NCBI GenBank assembly: GCA_963773585.1
Contig: CAVZBR010000003.1
Coordinates: 186,001 to 250,000 of the forward strand
DNA length: 64,000 nt
Direction: 5' to 3'
DNA from: CAVXJN01 sp963773585
GTDB lineage: Bacteria; Pseudomonadota; Gammaproteobacteria; JASBUN01
Shown: one piece after another, positions 28,134 to 36,948 of the stretch
Layout of the letters: each line of letters starts with the position of its first letter
How positions within the stretch are numbered: position 1 is the stretch's first letter
Notes under the pieces: model-generated
The model's input: the letters and a program-made list of their open reading frames with translations, nothing else
Told to the model about the DNA's origin: nothing
Database searches by the model: none
Translations under genes and position numbers: made by a program

Positions 28134-28456
28134 ACTTTCGACCGGCCTTCCGGTTCGGCCGTGGGAAGATGCAGCGGGCGTTCGCTGCGCCAGACGCGGA
28201 CAACCCTCACCCGTTGGGGATCACGACGGTACACGATGCGAAACGGTGGGTGAATGAGCTCCCGCAGGAAGAGCTGATCGAATTCGGGCACGACCCGTCC
28301 CATGTCAGGATGGTCGGCGAGCGACTGGACACGCTGGAACACCTCCGCCACCAGCCTCGCACCGACCTCGGGCACCCCTTGCTCGGTATACCAGGTCCGC
28401 ACCTCCTCGAGATCGCGGAGCGCGGATTCGGCGAAGCTGATCGATACATTGGGCAT
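28130..28456 (-). CDS. ParE/RelE family toxin
   Basis: A 108-residue toxin-like protein. VSISFAESALRDLEEVRTWYTEQ, DHPDMGRVVPEFD and IHPPFRIVYRRDPQRVRVVRVW are the ParE pattern (helical hairpin, then beta sheet with a conserved Arg/Tyr strand). It follows the antitoxin gene by 3 bp. The last 10 or so residues look non-native, and the stop overlaps the ATG of the decayed response regulator by 4 bp, so the 3' end may be a recombination joint. ParE toxins poison gyrase and RelE toxins cut mRNA; which applies cannot be told here. Confidence 0.85.
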   Translation of the reverse strand: MPNVSISFAESALRDLEEVRTWYTEQGVPEVGARLVAEVFQRVQSLADHPDMGRVVPEFDQLFLRELIHPPFRIVYRRDPQRVRVVRVWRSERPLHLPTAEPEGRSKV

Positions 28457-28459
28457 GGG

Positions 28460-28729
28460 CTACTTCAAGCCCAGTCGCGTCCGAGCCTCGTCGAGGGATA
28501 CCTCGCGCCCTGCCTCCAGGTCCGCCAAACCTGCGACCACCGCCCGCATGAAGGCCCGTTCTTCCTCAGCTTTCTCGTAATCGCTGACCGACTGGACCAC
28601 GGCGACACCTCGGCCCCGGCTGGTGAGCAACACGGGTCGGTGAGCCTCCGTGGCATGCTTCACCACACGACCCGGATTGACCTTCAGATCGGTCAGGGGA
28701 ACCAGATCCTCGGAAAACTTGATGGTCAT
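28460..28729 (-). CDS. Phd/YefM family antitoxin
   Basis: An 89-residue protein from the ATG at 28729: MTIKFSEDLVPLTDLKVNPG, then HATEAHRPVLLTSRGRGVAVVQSVSDYEKAEEE. This is the Phd/YefM N-terminal DNA-binding fold; the acidic C-terminal half (LEAGREVSLDEARTRLGLK) would wrap the toxin. It precedes parE by 3 bp on the same strand. The pair likely autoregulates through the inverted repeat just upstream. Confidence 0.88.
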   Translation of the reverse strand: MTIKFSEDLVPLTDLKVNPGRVVKHATEAHRPVLLTSRGRGVAVVQSVSDYEKAEEERAFMRAVVAGLADLEAGREVSLDEARTRLGLK

Positions 28730-28760
28730 GACTAAGTCCCATAAAGACCTAAAAGTAGCA

Positions 28761-28771
28761 CCTATAATAGG
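28761..28771. promoter_or_regulatory. Perfect inverted repeat CCTAT-A-ATAGG upstream of phd/parE
   Basis: CCTAT and ATAGG are perfect inverted repeats around one base, 32 bp upstream of the phd start codon. Related AGGACCTAT and AATAGGTCT pieces follow at 28769-28777 and 28791-28799, and AGACCTA at 28745-28751. Phd-type antitoxins bind clustered short palindromes, so this is the probable autoregulatory operator and promoter zone. Confidence 0.55.
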
Positions 28772-28997
28772 ACCTATCACAAGTGCTTTCAATAGGTCTT
28801 ATCGCATGGAGCGGCGCCCATTTTCATCGGCTTGGATCCGGATGTAAGGTGGTGATGGACGCATCGAAAAACGATTCAGTACTGCATCATTTGATGTGTC
28901 GGGCAAAAGAGCGAGAACAGAGGGTACCCAACAAATGGCCGGTTACACTGTAACCGGCCACGCATGGGAGCCAGGTGTAACTCAGCAATATTTGTAT

Positions 28998-29106
28998 CGT
29001 ACGTGCTATTTTTACGACATAGGCCGCTCGCACCACTATATTTGTCACGTACGGTAATTTTTTCTTGCCATCGGCCGATCGAGCTATTATTTTTTACCGT
29101 ACGGTA
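28998..29106. promoter_or_regulatory. Three CGTACG sites at exact 50-bp intervals before hipBA
   Basis: CGTACG occurs at 28998-29003, 29048-29053 and 29098-29103. The last is inside a perfect 12-bp palindrome, TACCGTACGGTA (29095-29106), 20 bp before the hipB ATG; the middle one reads CACGTACGGTA and the first ATCGTACGTG. Each is followed by a T-rich stretch, so the region is three diverged ~50-bp units. They are probably operators for the HipB-like protein. Confidence 0.65.
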
Positions 29107-29125
29107 TCTTTTTAGAGGCGCGGCC

Positions 29126-29410
29126 ATGACAGAGGAAGACAGCATTTACGGCACGGTCCGGACCGCCGAGGAACTCGGCCGCTTGGCGCGCGCCCATCGC
29201 AAGCACCGGCGCCTGACGCTCGAGACGGTCTCCGGGCTCGGTAACCTGAGCACGCGTTTTCTTTCGGAGTTCGAACGGGGTAAGGAGACGGCCGAGATCG
29301 GCAAGGTCCTGAAGGCGCTGCGCACGTTAGGGTTGGAGGTTATCATCCAACCTCGCGGGCGGGCGACGCCGGCTCACCGTACCGGCAAGGCCCGTGAAGA
29401 GACCCCATGA
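29126..29410 (+). CDS. hipB: HipB-like helix-turn-helix antitoxin
   Basis: A 94-residue protein: TAEELGRLARAHRKHRRLTL, then ETVSGLGNLSTRFLSEFERGKETAEIGKVLKAL is a complete XRE-type helix-turn-helix. The tail (LEVIIQPRGR) matches the HipB beta-strand ending. The stop overlaps the hipA ATG by 4 bp. It would bind the palindromes upstream and neutralise HipA. The ATG at 29126 follows GAGGCG. Confidence 0.85.
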   Translation: MTEEDSIYGTVRTAEELGRLARAHRKHRRLTLETVSGLGNLSTRFLSEFERGKETAEIGKVLKALRTLGLEVIIQPRGRATPAHRTGKAREETP

Positions 29411-30669
29411 GCGACTCCGGCACCCTCAACGTCTGGCACGAGGAGCGCCTGGTCGGTCAGCTCTGGCGTAATACGACCGGCGCCATCGGGTTTCGCTACG
29501 ATCGCGCGTGGATCACCGACGGCGGCTTCGCCGTTTCCCGTTCCCTGCCGCTGGCAGTCCGGGAATTCGCCCCGGAGGAAGGCACCGCCCAGCGCTGGTT
29601 CGCCAATCTGTTGCCTGAGGGGGCGGTGCGCGAACACATTGTCCGCGACCTCAAACTGCCGAATACGGATTTCGACTTACTGCGCGCCATCGGCGGCGAG
29701 TGCGCCGGCGCGCTGTCGGTTCTGGCCGTAGACCGACAACCATCGGGCCAGCGGCAGTACCGTCCGTTGACGGAGAAGGACTTGGCCGATCTGGCGGCGC
29801 GCCGGGGACAGATCTACGCGAACTTTCCGGCGGATGAGCGCCCGCGATTGTCGCTCGCCGGCGCCCAGGACAAATGCCCGGTACTGGTGCGCGACGATCA
29901 GTATTTTCTGCCGCAGCTTGAGGCGCCTTCCAGTCACATCCTGAAGTTCGAACTGGCCGACTACCGTCATCTGCCCACCTACGAGACCTTCACCACACAC
30001 TTGGCAGCGGCCATCGACTTGCCGGTGGTAGATATCACTTTGCGGTCCATCGGAAAAGCCCGGTACGCACAGATTGCGCGCTATGATCGGCTTTGGGATG
30101 ACAGCGGCGAGGTGCAGCGATTACACCAGGAGGATTTCTGTCAAGCCCTGGGCTACGGGCACGAGAAGAAATATCAGGAACACGGCGGACCGTCCTTCGC
30201 ACAGTGCTACCGTCTGGTGCAGGAGGCCTCCAGCGAGCCGGCCATCGATGTGCAACACCTGCTGCGCTGGCAGATCTTCAATGTGCTGGCAGGCAACTCC
30301 GATGGCCATGCCAAGAACCTGTCCCTGTTGCATTTGCCTGATGACGCGGGCCGCCCCCAGATCCGATTGGCGCCGTTCTATGACTTGCTGTGCACGCGCG
30401 CCATCGAGCGCATCGATTACCGTCTCGCCTTCGATGTCGGCGGCGAACGCAATCCCAGTGTGATCACGCCCGCGCACTGGGAAGCGCTCGCCAAGCAATG
30501 TGATGTGCGGCCGCAGTTCCTGGGTAACCTGGTACGTGAGACCGCAGACGCGCTGCAGGAGAGAACCGGTCCGGAGCGAGAAGCATTCGAGGCACGTTAC
30601 GGCGCCTATCCGGCGCTGCAACGCATCCAGAAGATTGTGACGCAACAATGCCGACGCATTGCGAGGTGA
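29407..30669 (+). CDS. hipA: HipA-like serine/threonine kinase toxin
   Basis: HipA toxins phosphorylate glutamyl-tRNA synthetase or other targets and induce persistence. The 420-residue product has the N-terminal subdomain (VWHEERLVGQLWRN), the Gly-rich phosphate loop region RLSLAGAQDKCPVLV, and the catalytic/metal residues in NVLAGNSDGHAKNLSLL and LAPFYDLLCT. All appear complete, so the toxin is predicted active. It overlaps hipB by 4 bp. This is the last toxin-antitoxin pair before the core-like part of the window. Confidence 0.9.
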   Translation: MSDSGTLNVWHEERLVGQLWRNTTGAIGFRYDRAWITDGGFAVSRSLPLAVREFAPEEGTAQRWFANLLPEGAVREHIVRDLKLPNTDFDLLRAIGGECAGALSVLAVDRQPSGQRQYRPLTEKDLADLAARRGQIYANFPADERPRLSLAGAQDKCPVLVRDDQYFLPQLEAPSSHILKFELADYRHLPTYETFTTHLAAAIDLPVVDITLRSIGKARYAQIARYDRLWDDSGEVQRLHQEDFCQALGYGHEKKYQEHGGPSFAQCYRLVQEASSEPAIDVQHLLRWQIFNVLAGNSDGHAKNLSLLHLPDDAGRPQIRLAPFYDLLCTRAIERIDYRLAFDVGGERNPSVITPAHWEALAKQCDVRPQFLGNLVRETADALQERTGPEREAFEARYGAYPALQRIQKIVTQQCRRIAR

Positions 30670-31094
30670 CTCATCGACCTCGTTCAAACTGCCGCAGCAC
30701 ATCCCTTCCCATTCGTCCCGAGAAGAGCGGTTTCGGACGCCAGCCGATCCTTGGCGCTACGGGATGTCATTCTGAGATTCTAACGATCGTTTTGTCCGCA
30801 ATAGGGATTATGCGTTCCGGGAGTGAGGCCGGGCTGGGGCTGGCTTCGATGTCTGCGCTGCGGGAGTGAACTAATAATGTTGCCGTCGAGCCGACGCCCT
30901 ATCACCCTGCGGTTCGAGCGTTTGGATTTGCGACTGGGCTACGCCCTCCGGTGCGCAATATTGTGCCGGCCGTCGATCGGTCAGCGATTTGGTAGCTGCC
31001 CCGCGGCAGCTTCGCGCGCCACTTGGCGGGACGAAGCGCAACATCTTGCCTTTCGATCAAGAGCGGCGACGCAGTCCCGCATTGCTGCCGGGCC
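30670..31094. other. Intergenic stretch, no gene seen
   Basis: 425 bp between hipA and the convergent DsrE-like gene. No open frame with protein-like composition, RNA signature or terminator with a clear T-run was found. Confidence 0.5.
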
Positions 31095-31652
31095 TCATTT
31101 CGGTTCGCTCGGCGCGTGCTTTCCGGTGCCGCTGATGTTGCTGATGTAAGCGAATCCTTGCATCTGTTTTTTTGCTAGTTGCAGTATCCCAGCCGGGACC
31201 AATTTCATGAACGGATACAAGTCGTCCGCGGACTGGTCCAGTGCCGCGAGAGAATTGTTGCAGACGACGAATTCGACGCCCTGTTCGTTCAGTTCCTTCA
31301 TCAGGGGCGCGTAGCCTGCGCCTTCGCTGGCGAACTGGCTGGCAGGGAGGACCGCTCTGCCGTATAGCACGATCTGAAGTTTGTAGGCGATGTTCCGCGG
31401 TTTCAGGTACTTGATGGTATACGCCGCGTTAGTCAGGGACTCACGCATCTGATCGCCTGGGTCAGACACGCCGAACACGATTTTGACCGGTTGATGTTGA
31501 TCGAAGAAATCCCCATAGCCGGTCCCCTTGGGCACCGGAATGTTCGGCACGTTGGCAAATTCTGGGCCGCTGTCTTCCGCGGCCTCCGCGGGCGCGAATG
31601 CGATGTTCGCCAGCAAAAGCGGTCCCAATATGAACCTCGTTGCCCAACTCAT
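31095..31652 (-). CDS. Exported DsrE/DsrF-like protein
   Basis: A 185-residue protein starting at ATG 31652 behind GAGGAGA. The signal peptide (WATRFILGPLLLANIAFAPAEA) is cleaved near residue 25. The mature part reads VKIVFGVSDPGDQMRESL, LQIVLYGRAVLPA, then LNEQGVEFVVCNNSLA: a DsrE-type fold with a single Cys in the usual active-site strand. The family includes sulfur-relay proteins, and exported members have no settled function. A second exported DsrE-like gene lies at 54966. Confidence 0.8.
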   Translation of the reverse strand: MSWATRFILGPLLLANIAFAPAEAAEDSGPEFANVPNIPVPKGTGYGDFFDQHQPVKIVFGVSDPGDQMRESLTNAAYTIKYLKPRNIAYKLQIVLYGRAVLPASQFASEGAGYAPLMKELNEQGVEFVVCNNSLAALDQSADDLYPFMKLVPAGILQLAKKQMQGFAYISNISGTGKHAPSEPK

Positions 31653-31937
31653 ATTCAATTCTCCTCGTTGCGATGCGCGCCGGCGCTCGTCGGCTGGATC
31701 GTACCACGATGGCATCAGGCGCGCGCCGATGTCAGCCTGGCACCGTGCCCTGCGAACCGAGATCGCTTGCGGTTTAATATTATATCCGCTCGCACTTGTT
31801 CCGAACCATACGTCGACTCCCGATCGGGAGCATGCCGACGCGCGATCAACAGCCCGTTGATGATGTACGTGGCCGACGCGCTAAACTCTTCCGCACCCAT
31901 CGGCTCTGCCTCGATGCGGCAACAGCGACGGCAGCGA

Positions 31938-32672
31938 TCAAGGATAAATCTGCCGGGTCGGCATGATCAGCATTTCCTGGACGTTGACATTGGGCGGTTG
32001 GGCGAACGCGTGCACCAGCGCGGCTGCTATGTCCTCGCTATGTAGCGCTTCCAGCTTGTCTCGGCGTTCGCGCATCGCTTCTTCGGATACGTTGCGCCCC
32101 CACTGGGTATAAACTGCGCCCGGCTCGATCAACGACACGCGTATCCCTTCCGGACCCAGCTCTTTGCGAAGTGCGTCGTGCAATCCGACAACCGCGAACT
32201 TGGTTGCGTTATACACGGCCCATCCCTCGATTCCGTGGCGGCCGCCGACGCTGGATACCGTACTGATCATTGCGCCGGGACGGTTCCGTAACAGCGGTAT
32301 CGCCGCCCGCGTACAGAACAACACCCCGTACAGATTGGCATCGATGGTGGCGCGCCATTCACCGGTATCTCCGTTTTCGAGCGGGCCTGCATAACCGACT
32401 CCTGCGTTGTTGAACAACAGGTCGAGACCGCCCCATTCCTGTTTCACTCGATCGAACAAGCCGTTCACTTGCTGTTCGTCTCCAACGTCCGTGGGAACCA
32501 CCATGCATCCGTCGCCCAGCTCGGCAGCCAGCGCGTCGAGTTTATCGACACTGCGAGCGGCCAACGCCACCCGCACACCTTCGCCGTGTAATGCGCTGGC
32601 TGTGGCCATGCCGATGCCGCTCGACGCGCCTGTGATGACGGCGCACTTGCCGGAAAGATTCTGCAATTGCAT
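31938..32672 (-). CDS. Short-chain dehydrogenase/reductase
   Basis: A 244-residue classical SDR: NAD(P)-binding TGASSGIG near residue 15, NNAG near 90, and the catalytic YNATK near 155. The length and the pattern of DVGDEQQV (cofactor loop) match the YdfG-like, NADP-preferring group. The substrate cannot be predicted. It appears monocistronic. Confidence 0.9.
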   Translation of the reverse strand: MQLQNLSGKCAVITGASSGIGMATASALHGEGVRVALAARSVDKLDALAAELGDGCMVVPTDVGDEQQVNGLFDRVKQEWGGLDLLFNNAGVGYAGPLENGDTGEWRATIDANLYGVLFCTRAAIPLLRNRPGAMISTVSSVGGRHGIEGWAVYNATKFAVVGLHDALRKELGPEGIRVSLIEPGAVYTQWGRNVSEEAMRERRDKLEALHSEDIAAALVHAFAQPPNVNVQEMLIMPTRQIYP

Positions 32673-32824
32673 TGGGATTCTCCAGCTTCGGTATTATCAG
32701 GCAGCGCCCAGTCCGGGCACCAGCGCGCGGCCAATGTGAGCAGGTCCCGGATTAGACACCGGCAGTCCTCGTGACAGCCGGTGTCCCACGTGCCCAGGCC
32801 TTTCAGTCCGGTCCAAGTCTGCAC

Positions 32825-33319
32825 TCATTGTTTTCGGACCACACTTATACTGCCGTCCCGTTCCATGTACGCGGACATGACCTCCTGCACCTGGGCAATG
32901 CCTTTACTTCTCAGGGCTTCCGCCAAGTCGCCTTCGCTGAACCCGTGGCGTCGCATAACCTGCCAGTCGATTTCGCCATCGTGTACCAGTCGGGTGGAAC
33001 GTCCCTTCACCAACCAGCCAATTGGCTTGAAGTGAAACGCGATCCTCATTATTACCCAATAGACCAGAACCAAGCCGGCGGTGGCGGCAAGTGTCGCAGC
33101 GAAAGGCGCGTTCCCAGTGAGCGCGCGGCTGAGATTCGAGCCGATCAACACCGCCAGAATGATGTCGATCGGAGCGCCCTTGTTGAAAACTCGACGCCCC
33201 GCTATGCGCAGCAGTGCCAGCCCGAACAGGAAAATAAGCACCCCACGGACGGTCATCTGCCACCAGGCGATGTCCGCTCCCTTTTGGCCTATGTATGCGT
33301 GCAAACTCATCCAATCCAT
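32825..33319 (-). CDS. DUF421 family membrane protein (YetF-like)
   Basis: A 164-residue protein with three N-terminal membrane helices (about residues 20-110, including RGVLIFLFGLALLRIAGRR and DIILAVLIGSNLSRALTG). A cytoplasmic domain follows with LVHDGEIDWQVMRRHGFSEGDL, the DUF421 signature. Function unknown; in spore-formers YetF-type proteins are membrane channels. It is divergent from the antiporter gene. Confidence 0.85.
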   Translation of the reverse strand: MDWMSLHAYIGQKGADIAWWQMTVRGVLIFLFGLALLRIAGRRVFNKGAPIDIILAVLIGSNLSRALTGNAPFAATLAATAGLVLVYWVIMRIAFHFKPIGWLVKGRSTRLVHDGEIDWQVMRRHGFSEGDLAEALRSKGIAQVQEVMSAYMERDGSISVVRKQ

Positions 33320-33522
33320 CGAATTCCTTCAGCCGCTCAGCGTTGCGAACCGGCCCGTTCGGATGCCACTCATCTTAGAACACCTATCGACCCCGGCTTG
33401 ACGGAGAAATGACGCCGAATCCCGTCAACGTCGTGCGGTAAAGTGTCACACGGCACCTAGACTGCCGATATGCCGATCCTTGTACTGTTGTCCCTCGAAG
33501 CTCCGGATACGCCTCGTATTCT

Positions 33523-35310
33523 ATGAACGAATCTTCGCTCACACCCCTGATTCTCATCGGCGTATTCGGCATCGGCGCGCAATGGTTGGCGTGGAGACTG
33601 CGTATCCCGGCCATTTTGCTGTTGATTGTGACCGGACTTGCCGCTGGCCCCCTTACCGGTTTGATCCAGCCCAGCGAACGCTTCGGAACGATGCTGCAAC
33701 CGGTGATCAACCTCGGTGTAGCGCTGATACTGTTCGAGGGCGGCTTGAACCTACGTTGGTCCGAATACAGGGAGGCCGGCGTGCAGGTCATGCGCTTGGT
33801 TACGTTCGGCTTGCTCATTACTTGGCTGCTGGCGGGTTTGGCGGCGCATTACATTACCGGTTTGTCGCCGCCGGTATCCATGTTGTTCGGCGCGATCGCC
33901 GTGGTAACGGGTCCGACCGTGATTGCGCCCCTGCTGCGACACGCGCGCCTGAGACGCCATACGGCTTCTTTGCTGAAATGGGAAGGCATCATCAACGACC
34001 CGGTCGGGGCTCTGTTGACCGTTCTGGTGTTCGAATATTATGCAGTCACAGCCGCGTCGCCTGAGTTTTGGCCCGCGTTGGCCCGAATGGGACTCGCTTT
34101 CGCCAGCGCATCGGCCATCGGCGCAGGGACGGCCTACATCATGGGTTGGACGTTTCGCAACGGCCGTATCCCCGAGTTCCTCAAATCGCCCGCGATGTTG
34201 GTTCTGGTGCTGGCCGTGTACGGCCTTTCCGACCAGATTCAAGCTGGAGCGGGTTTATTGACCGTAACCATCATGGGCGTGGTGTTCGCCAACCTGAAGC
34301 TGGCCGATATCGACGAGCTGCGCCGATTCACCGAATACGTCAGCGTCCTTTTGCTTTCGGCCATTTTCATTCTGCTGACAGCGGACCTGCCCCTCGATCT
34401 GTTGAGCCGGCTCAACTGGCGCAGCGCCGCGCTGATCGGCGTGATCGTCTTTTTGGTACGCCCGGTCGCCGTGTACCTGGCAACGATCGGCACGCACATG
34501 GAACTGCGTGAACGCGCCTTCGTAGGTTGGATCGCTCCGCGCGGCATCGTCGCCGCGGCCATGGCCGGCGTGTTCGGCCCACCACTCATGCGCCAGAACT
34601 TCACGGGCGCCGATCAATTGCTTCCGTTGGTGTTCGGCTTGGTGATCGCGACCGTCGCATTACACGGTCTCAGCATTCGCAAACTCGCGCAGTATTTGCG
34701 CCTTGGCGCAGGCAATCCGCACGGGCTTCTGGTCGTCGGTGCGACCCCGTGGTCGGTGGAACTGGCATCGACGCTGCAAGAGCTCGACGTGCCCGTGGTC
34801 ATCAGTGATGTATCCTGGCATCACTTGCGCAGCGCGCGTATGTCCGGCGTACGCATACACCACGGCCAGGTGCTTTCGGAACGTGCAGAGGAAACACTGG
34901 AGTTGCACGAGCTGAGTCATTTGCTCGCGATGACCGCGAACAATTCTTACAACGCCCTGGTGTGCGGCCGCTTTGCACCGTTGTTCGGCCGCAACCGTGT
35001 ATACCAGCTTGCGGCCACGAGCGATGACGAGGACGACAGTGAGGCACTCGCCCCCGGGGCGCGAGGCAACTTCGCATTCGACGAACGGACGACGTACGAA
35101 GAGTTCACAAAGGCCCATTATCACGGCTCGCACTTTCGTACCACAAAGCTTACCGAACAGTACGACTACGAGGCCTATCAGCGCGACGCCGCTGATGGCG
35201 CAGTCCCGATTCTTCGTGTCAATGCAAAAGGCGAGTTGGAAATCTTTCCCCTCCCCGAGCGGGACAAACCTGGCCCTGGCGACGTCATGGTCAGCTTTCA
35301 TCTGAAGTAG
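33523..35310 (+). CDS. CPA1-type Na+/H+ antiporter with C-terminal TrkA-N domain
   Basis: A 595-residue protein. About 12-13 membrane helices span residues 7-395, with ALILFEGGLNLR and the ion-site region EGIINDPVGALLTVLVFEY (the conserved ND pair of CPA1 exchangers). Residues about 405-490 form a Rossmann TrkA-N domain (HGLLVVGATPWSVELASTL) that should sense NAD(H) or a nucleotide. A further ~100-residue cytoplasmic tail ends EIFPLPERDKPGPGD. The protein would expel Na+ or K+ in exchange for H+. Its place 0.8 kb before the betaine genes fits a salt-adaptation neighbourhood. Confidence 0.88.
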   Translation: MNESSLTPLILIGVFGIGAQWLAWRLRIPAILLLIVTGLAAGPLTGLIQPSERFGTMLQPVINLGVALILFEGGLNLRWSEYREAGVQVMRLVTFGLLITWLLAGLAAHYITGLSPPVSMLFGAIAVVTGPTVIAPLLRHARLRRHTASLLKWEGIINDPVGALLTVLVFEYYAVTAASPEFWPALARMGLAFASASAIGAGTAYIMGWTFRNGRIPEFLKSPAMLVLVLAVYGLSDQIQAGAGLLTVTIMGVVFANLKLADIDELRRFTEYVSVLLLSAIFILLTADLPLDLLSRLNWRSAALIGVIVFLVRPVAVYLATIGTHMELRERAFVGWIAPRGIVAAAMAGVFGPPLMRQNFTGADQLLPLVFGLVIATVALHGLSIRKLAQYLRLGAGNPHGLLVVGATPWSVELASTLQELDVPVVISDVSWHHLRSARMSGVRIHHGQVLSERAEETLELHELSHLLAMTANNSYNALVCGRFAPLFGRNRVYQLAATSDDEDDSEALAPGARGNFAFDERTTYEEFTKAHYHGSHFRTTKLTEQYDYEAYQRDAADGAVPILRVNAKGELEIFPLPERDKPGPGDVMVSFHLK

Positions 35311-35640
35311 GATCGTCAAAGCCTCGCCAACGGTTGCCGCACGCCAGCCTGGTCGCCGGTACGGTCACCGGCGGTCGCGCACACTGTGCAAATCCTGCCC
35401 GACCTCAGCACGCGAAAGTATTTTCCTGCTGATGACCGTCAGCCATCTGACGCGCCGACTGCGCGTCGAAATCGTGTCTCGTGCGAATGTCTCGTGCATA
35501 AAACAATGGGGAACCAGAAGTTACCCGCTCGCCGGCACATCGGGTTCGTCGGTGTGCGCGTCTCAGCGCTACCAGCGCGCACCCGCAGGCCGCGCGAGCA
35601 AATAGCCGCAAACAGCGCTACGAGGCTGATCTAGGCCGAT

Positions 35641-35669
35641 TTGGGCTGGACGCCGAAATCCGGTATACT
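35641..35669 (+). promoter_or_regulatory. Candidate sigma-70 promoter for GSMT/SDMT
   Basis: TTGGGC (35641-35646) and TATACT (35664-35669) are separated by 17 bp, a good -35/-10 arrangement. It points at the betaine operon and is the best match in the 0.8-kb gap. Confidence 0.45.
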
Positions 35670-35694
35670 ACGCACTCCAATTTGCTAATTTCGT

Positions 35695-35715
35695 CGTGGA
35701 AACAAATTTTCCACG
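35695..35715. promoter_or_regulatory. Perfect inverted repeat CGTGGAAA-caaat-TTTCCACG
   Basis: Eight-base arms around five bases, beginning about 25 bp downstream of the candidate -10. It could be an operator for a regulator or the first hairpin of the leader RNA. There is no T-run, so it is not a terminator. Confidence 0.45.
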
Positions 35716-36111
35716 CGAGAAGAACACGATTCAAGGCCGGCTCACTACCGCTGTAAGTCGGAGGGGGCTCACGCCGCCCGATCAAGGCTGTGATCTCTTC
35801 ATCGCATCGCAGTCGTCAACCGAAATACGAATACAGATCGCGAAACCTCAGCCATTGTCAGCGCTATTGCGGTCGATGGTGCAGCGCCTGGATGTACACT
35901 GCCGGGCCAACGATTCACGTCGCGATCAAAGTACGTACACGGATTTTCGCGCGGAGCCCGTCCCGAACGCAGAGTTGGGGAACATTGCGCTTTCCGCTCG
36001 CGCGATTGCTTGAATCTGCGCTACTGAACTTTCGTCCGATCCGCTCACCAGCAGATCGAAACCGGGTTCCGGCATTTCCGCGAACCACATACAACAGCTC
36101 AGGGAGTCACT

Positions 36112-36948
36112 ATGTCCACTGCATCAGATGCCACGCTTCAGCAATCTTTTGGTTCGGATCCCGTAAAAATGCGTGAAACCGATCATTATCAGCATGAATA
36201 CGTCGAGTCCTTCGTGGACAAATGGGACGAACTGATCGACTGGGACTCTCGCGCGGAAAGCGAGGGCACCTTCTTTATCGACATTCTCAAGGAGCGCGGT
36301 GTAAAGCGGATTCTGGACGTCGCCACGGGCACAGGCTTTCACTCGGTGCGCCTTATCGAAGCGGGATTCGATGTGGTCAGCGCCGACGGCAGCCCCGAGA
36401 TGCTCGTCAAAGCATTCGAGAACGGCCGCAAGCGCGGACATATTCTGCGCACGGTCCAGGCGGATTGGCGCTGGCTCAACCGCGATGTGCATGGGGTGTT
36501 TGACGCCGTGATCTGCCTCGGAAACTCGTTTACGCATCTGTTTTCGGAACACGATCGGCGGAAGACGCTGGCGGAATTCTACGCAGCACTGCGGCACGAC
36601 GGCATATTATTGCTCGATCAACGCAATTACGATTCCATTCTTGACCACGGATTCAGCTCGAAACACAAATATTATTATTGCGGCGACAATGTCAGTGCGG
36701 AACCGGAGCACGTCGACGATGGCCTGGCACGTTTCAAGTACGCGTTTCCGGATGGCTCTGAATTCCATCTGAACATGTTTCCTCTCCGCAAGGACTACAC
36801 CCGCCGGCTGATGCAGGAAGTGGGATTCCAACACATTGAGACCTACGGAGACTTCAAGGAAACTTACAAAGAAACCGAGCCCGATTTCTTTGTCCATGTG
36901 GCTGAAAAGCTCTATGAGACCGACGAAGCCGAGGGCGACTCCAAATGA
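36112..36948 (+). CDS. gsmt: Glycine/sarcosine N-methyltransferase
   Basis: GSMT adds the first two methyl groups from SAM to glycine, giving sarcosine and then dimethylglycine, the first steps of betaine synthesis in halophiles. The 278-residue product has the class I methyltransferase motif ILDVATGTGFHSVRL at 67-81, VVSADGSPEML (ribose-binding Asp), and VICLGNSFTHLF. The sequence EYVESFVDKWDELIDW near residue 30 is characteristic of bacterial GSMTs. The acidic composition fits a salt-tolerant enzyme. The stop overlaps the SDMT ATG by 4 bp. Confidence 0.92.
   Translation: MSTASDATLQQSFGSDPVKMRETDHYQHEYVESFVDKWDELIDWDSRAESEGTFFIDILKERGVKRILDVATGTGFHSVRLIEAGFDVVSADGSPEMLVKAFENGRKRGHILRTVQADWRWLNRDVHGVFDAVICLGNSFTHLFSEHDRRKTLAEFYAALRHDGILLLDQRNYDSILDHGFSSKHKYYYCGDNVSAEPEHVDDGLARFKYAFPDGSEFHLNMFPLRKDYTRRLMQEVGFQHIETYGDFKETYKETEPDFFVHVAEKLYETDEAEGDSK

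Larger units (their letters stand above)
28730..29125. other. Divergent control region between phd/parE and hipBA
   Basis: About 400 bp with no gene on either strand. The left end holds the phd/parE inverted repeats. The middle (28800-28960) shows nothing recognisable apart from GGTTACACTGTAACC (28941-28955), a perfect 7-bp-arm palindrome. The right end carries the three 50-bp-spaced CGTACG sites. Confidence 0.5.
35311..36111. other. Long leader region of the betaine operon
   Basis: 801 bp without a convincing gene. A promoter candidate (35641-35669) and a perfect 8-bp-arm inverted repeat (35695-35715) sit in the middle. From there to the GSMT start is an untranslated stretch of about 440 nt, long enough for leader regulation. 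A ribosome site, AGGGAG, lies 6 nt before the ATG at 36112. Confidence 0.5.

Noticed and set aside
28876..29145. Minus-strand frame of 89 codons across the hipBA operators
   Set aside because: Lies over the operator repeats and has no protein-like features or ribosome site.
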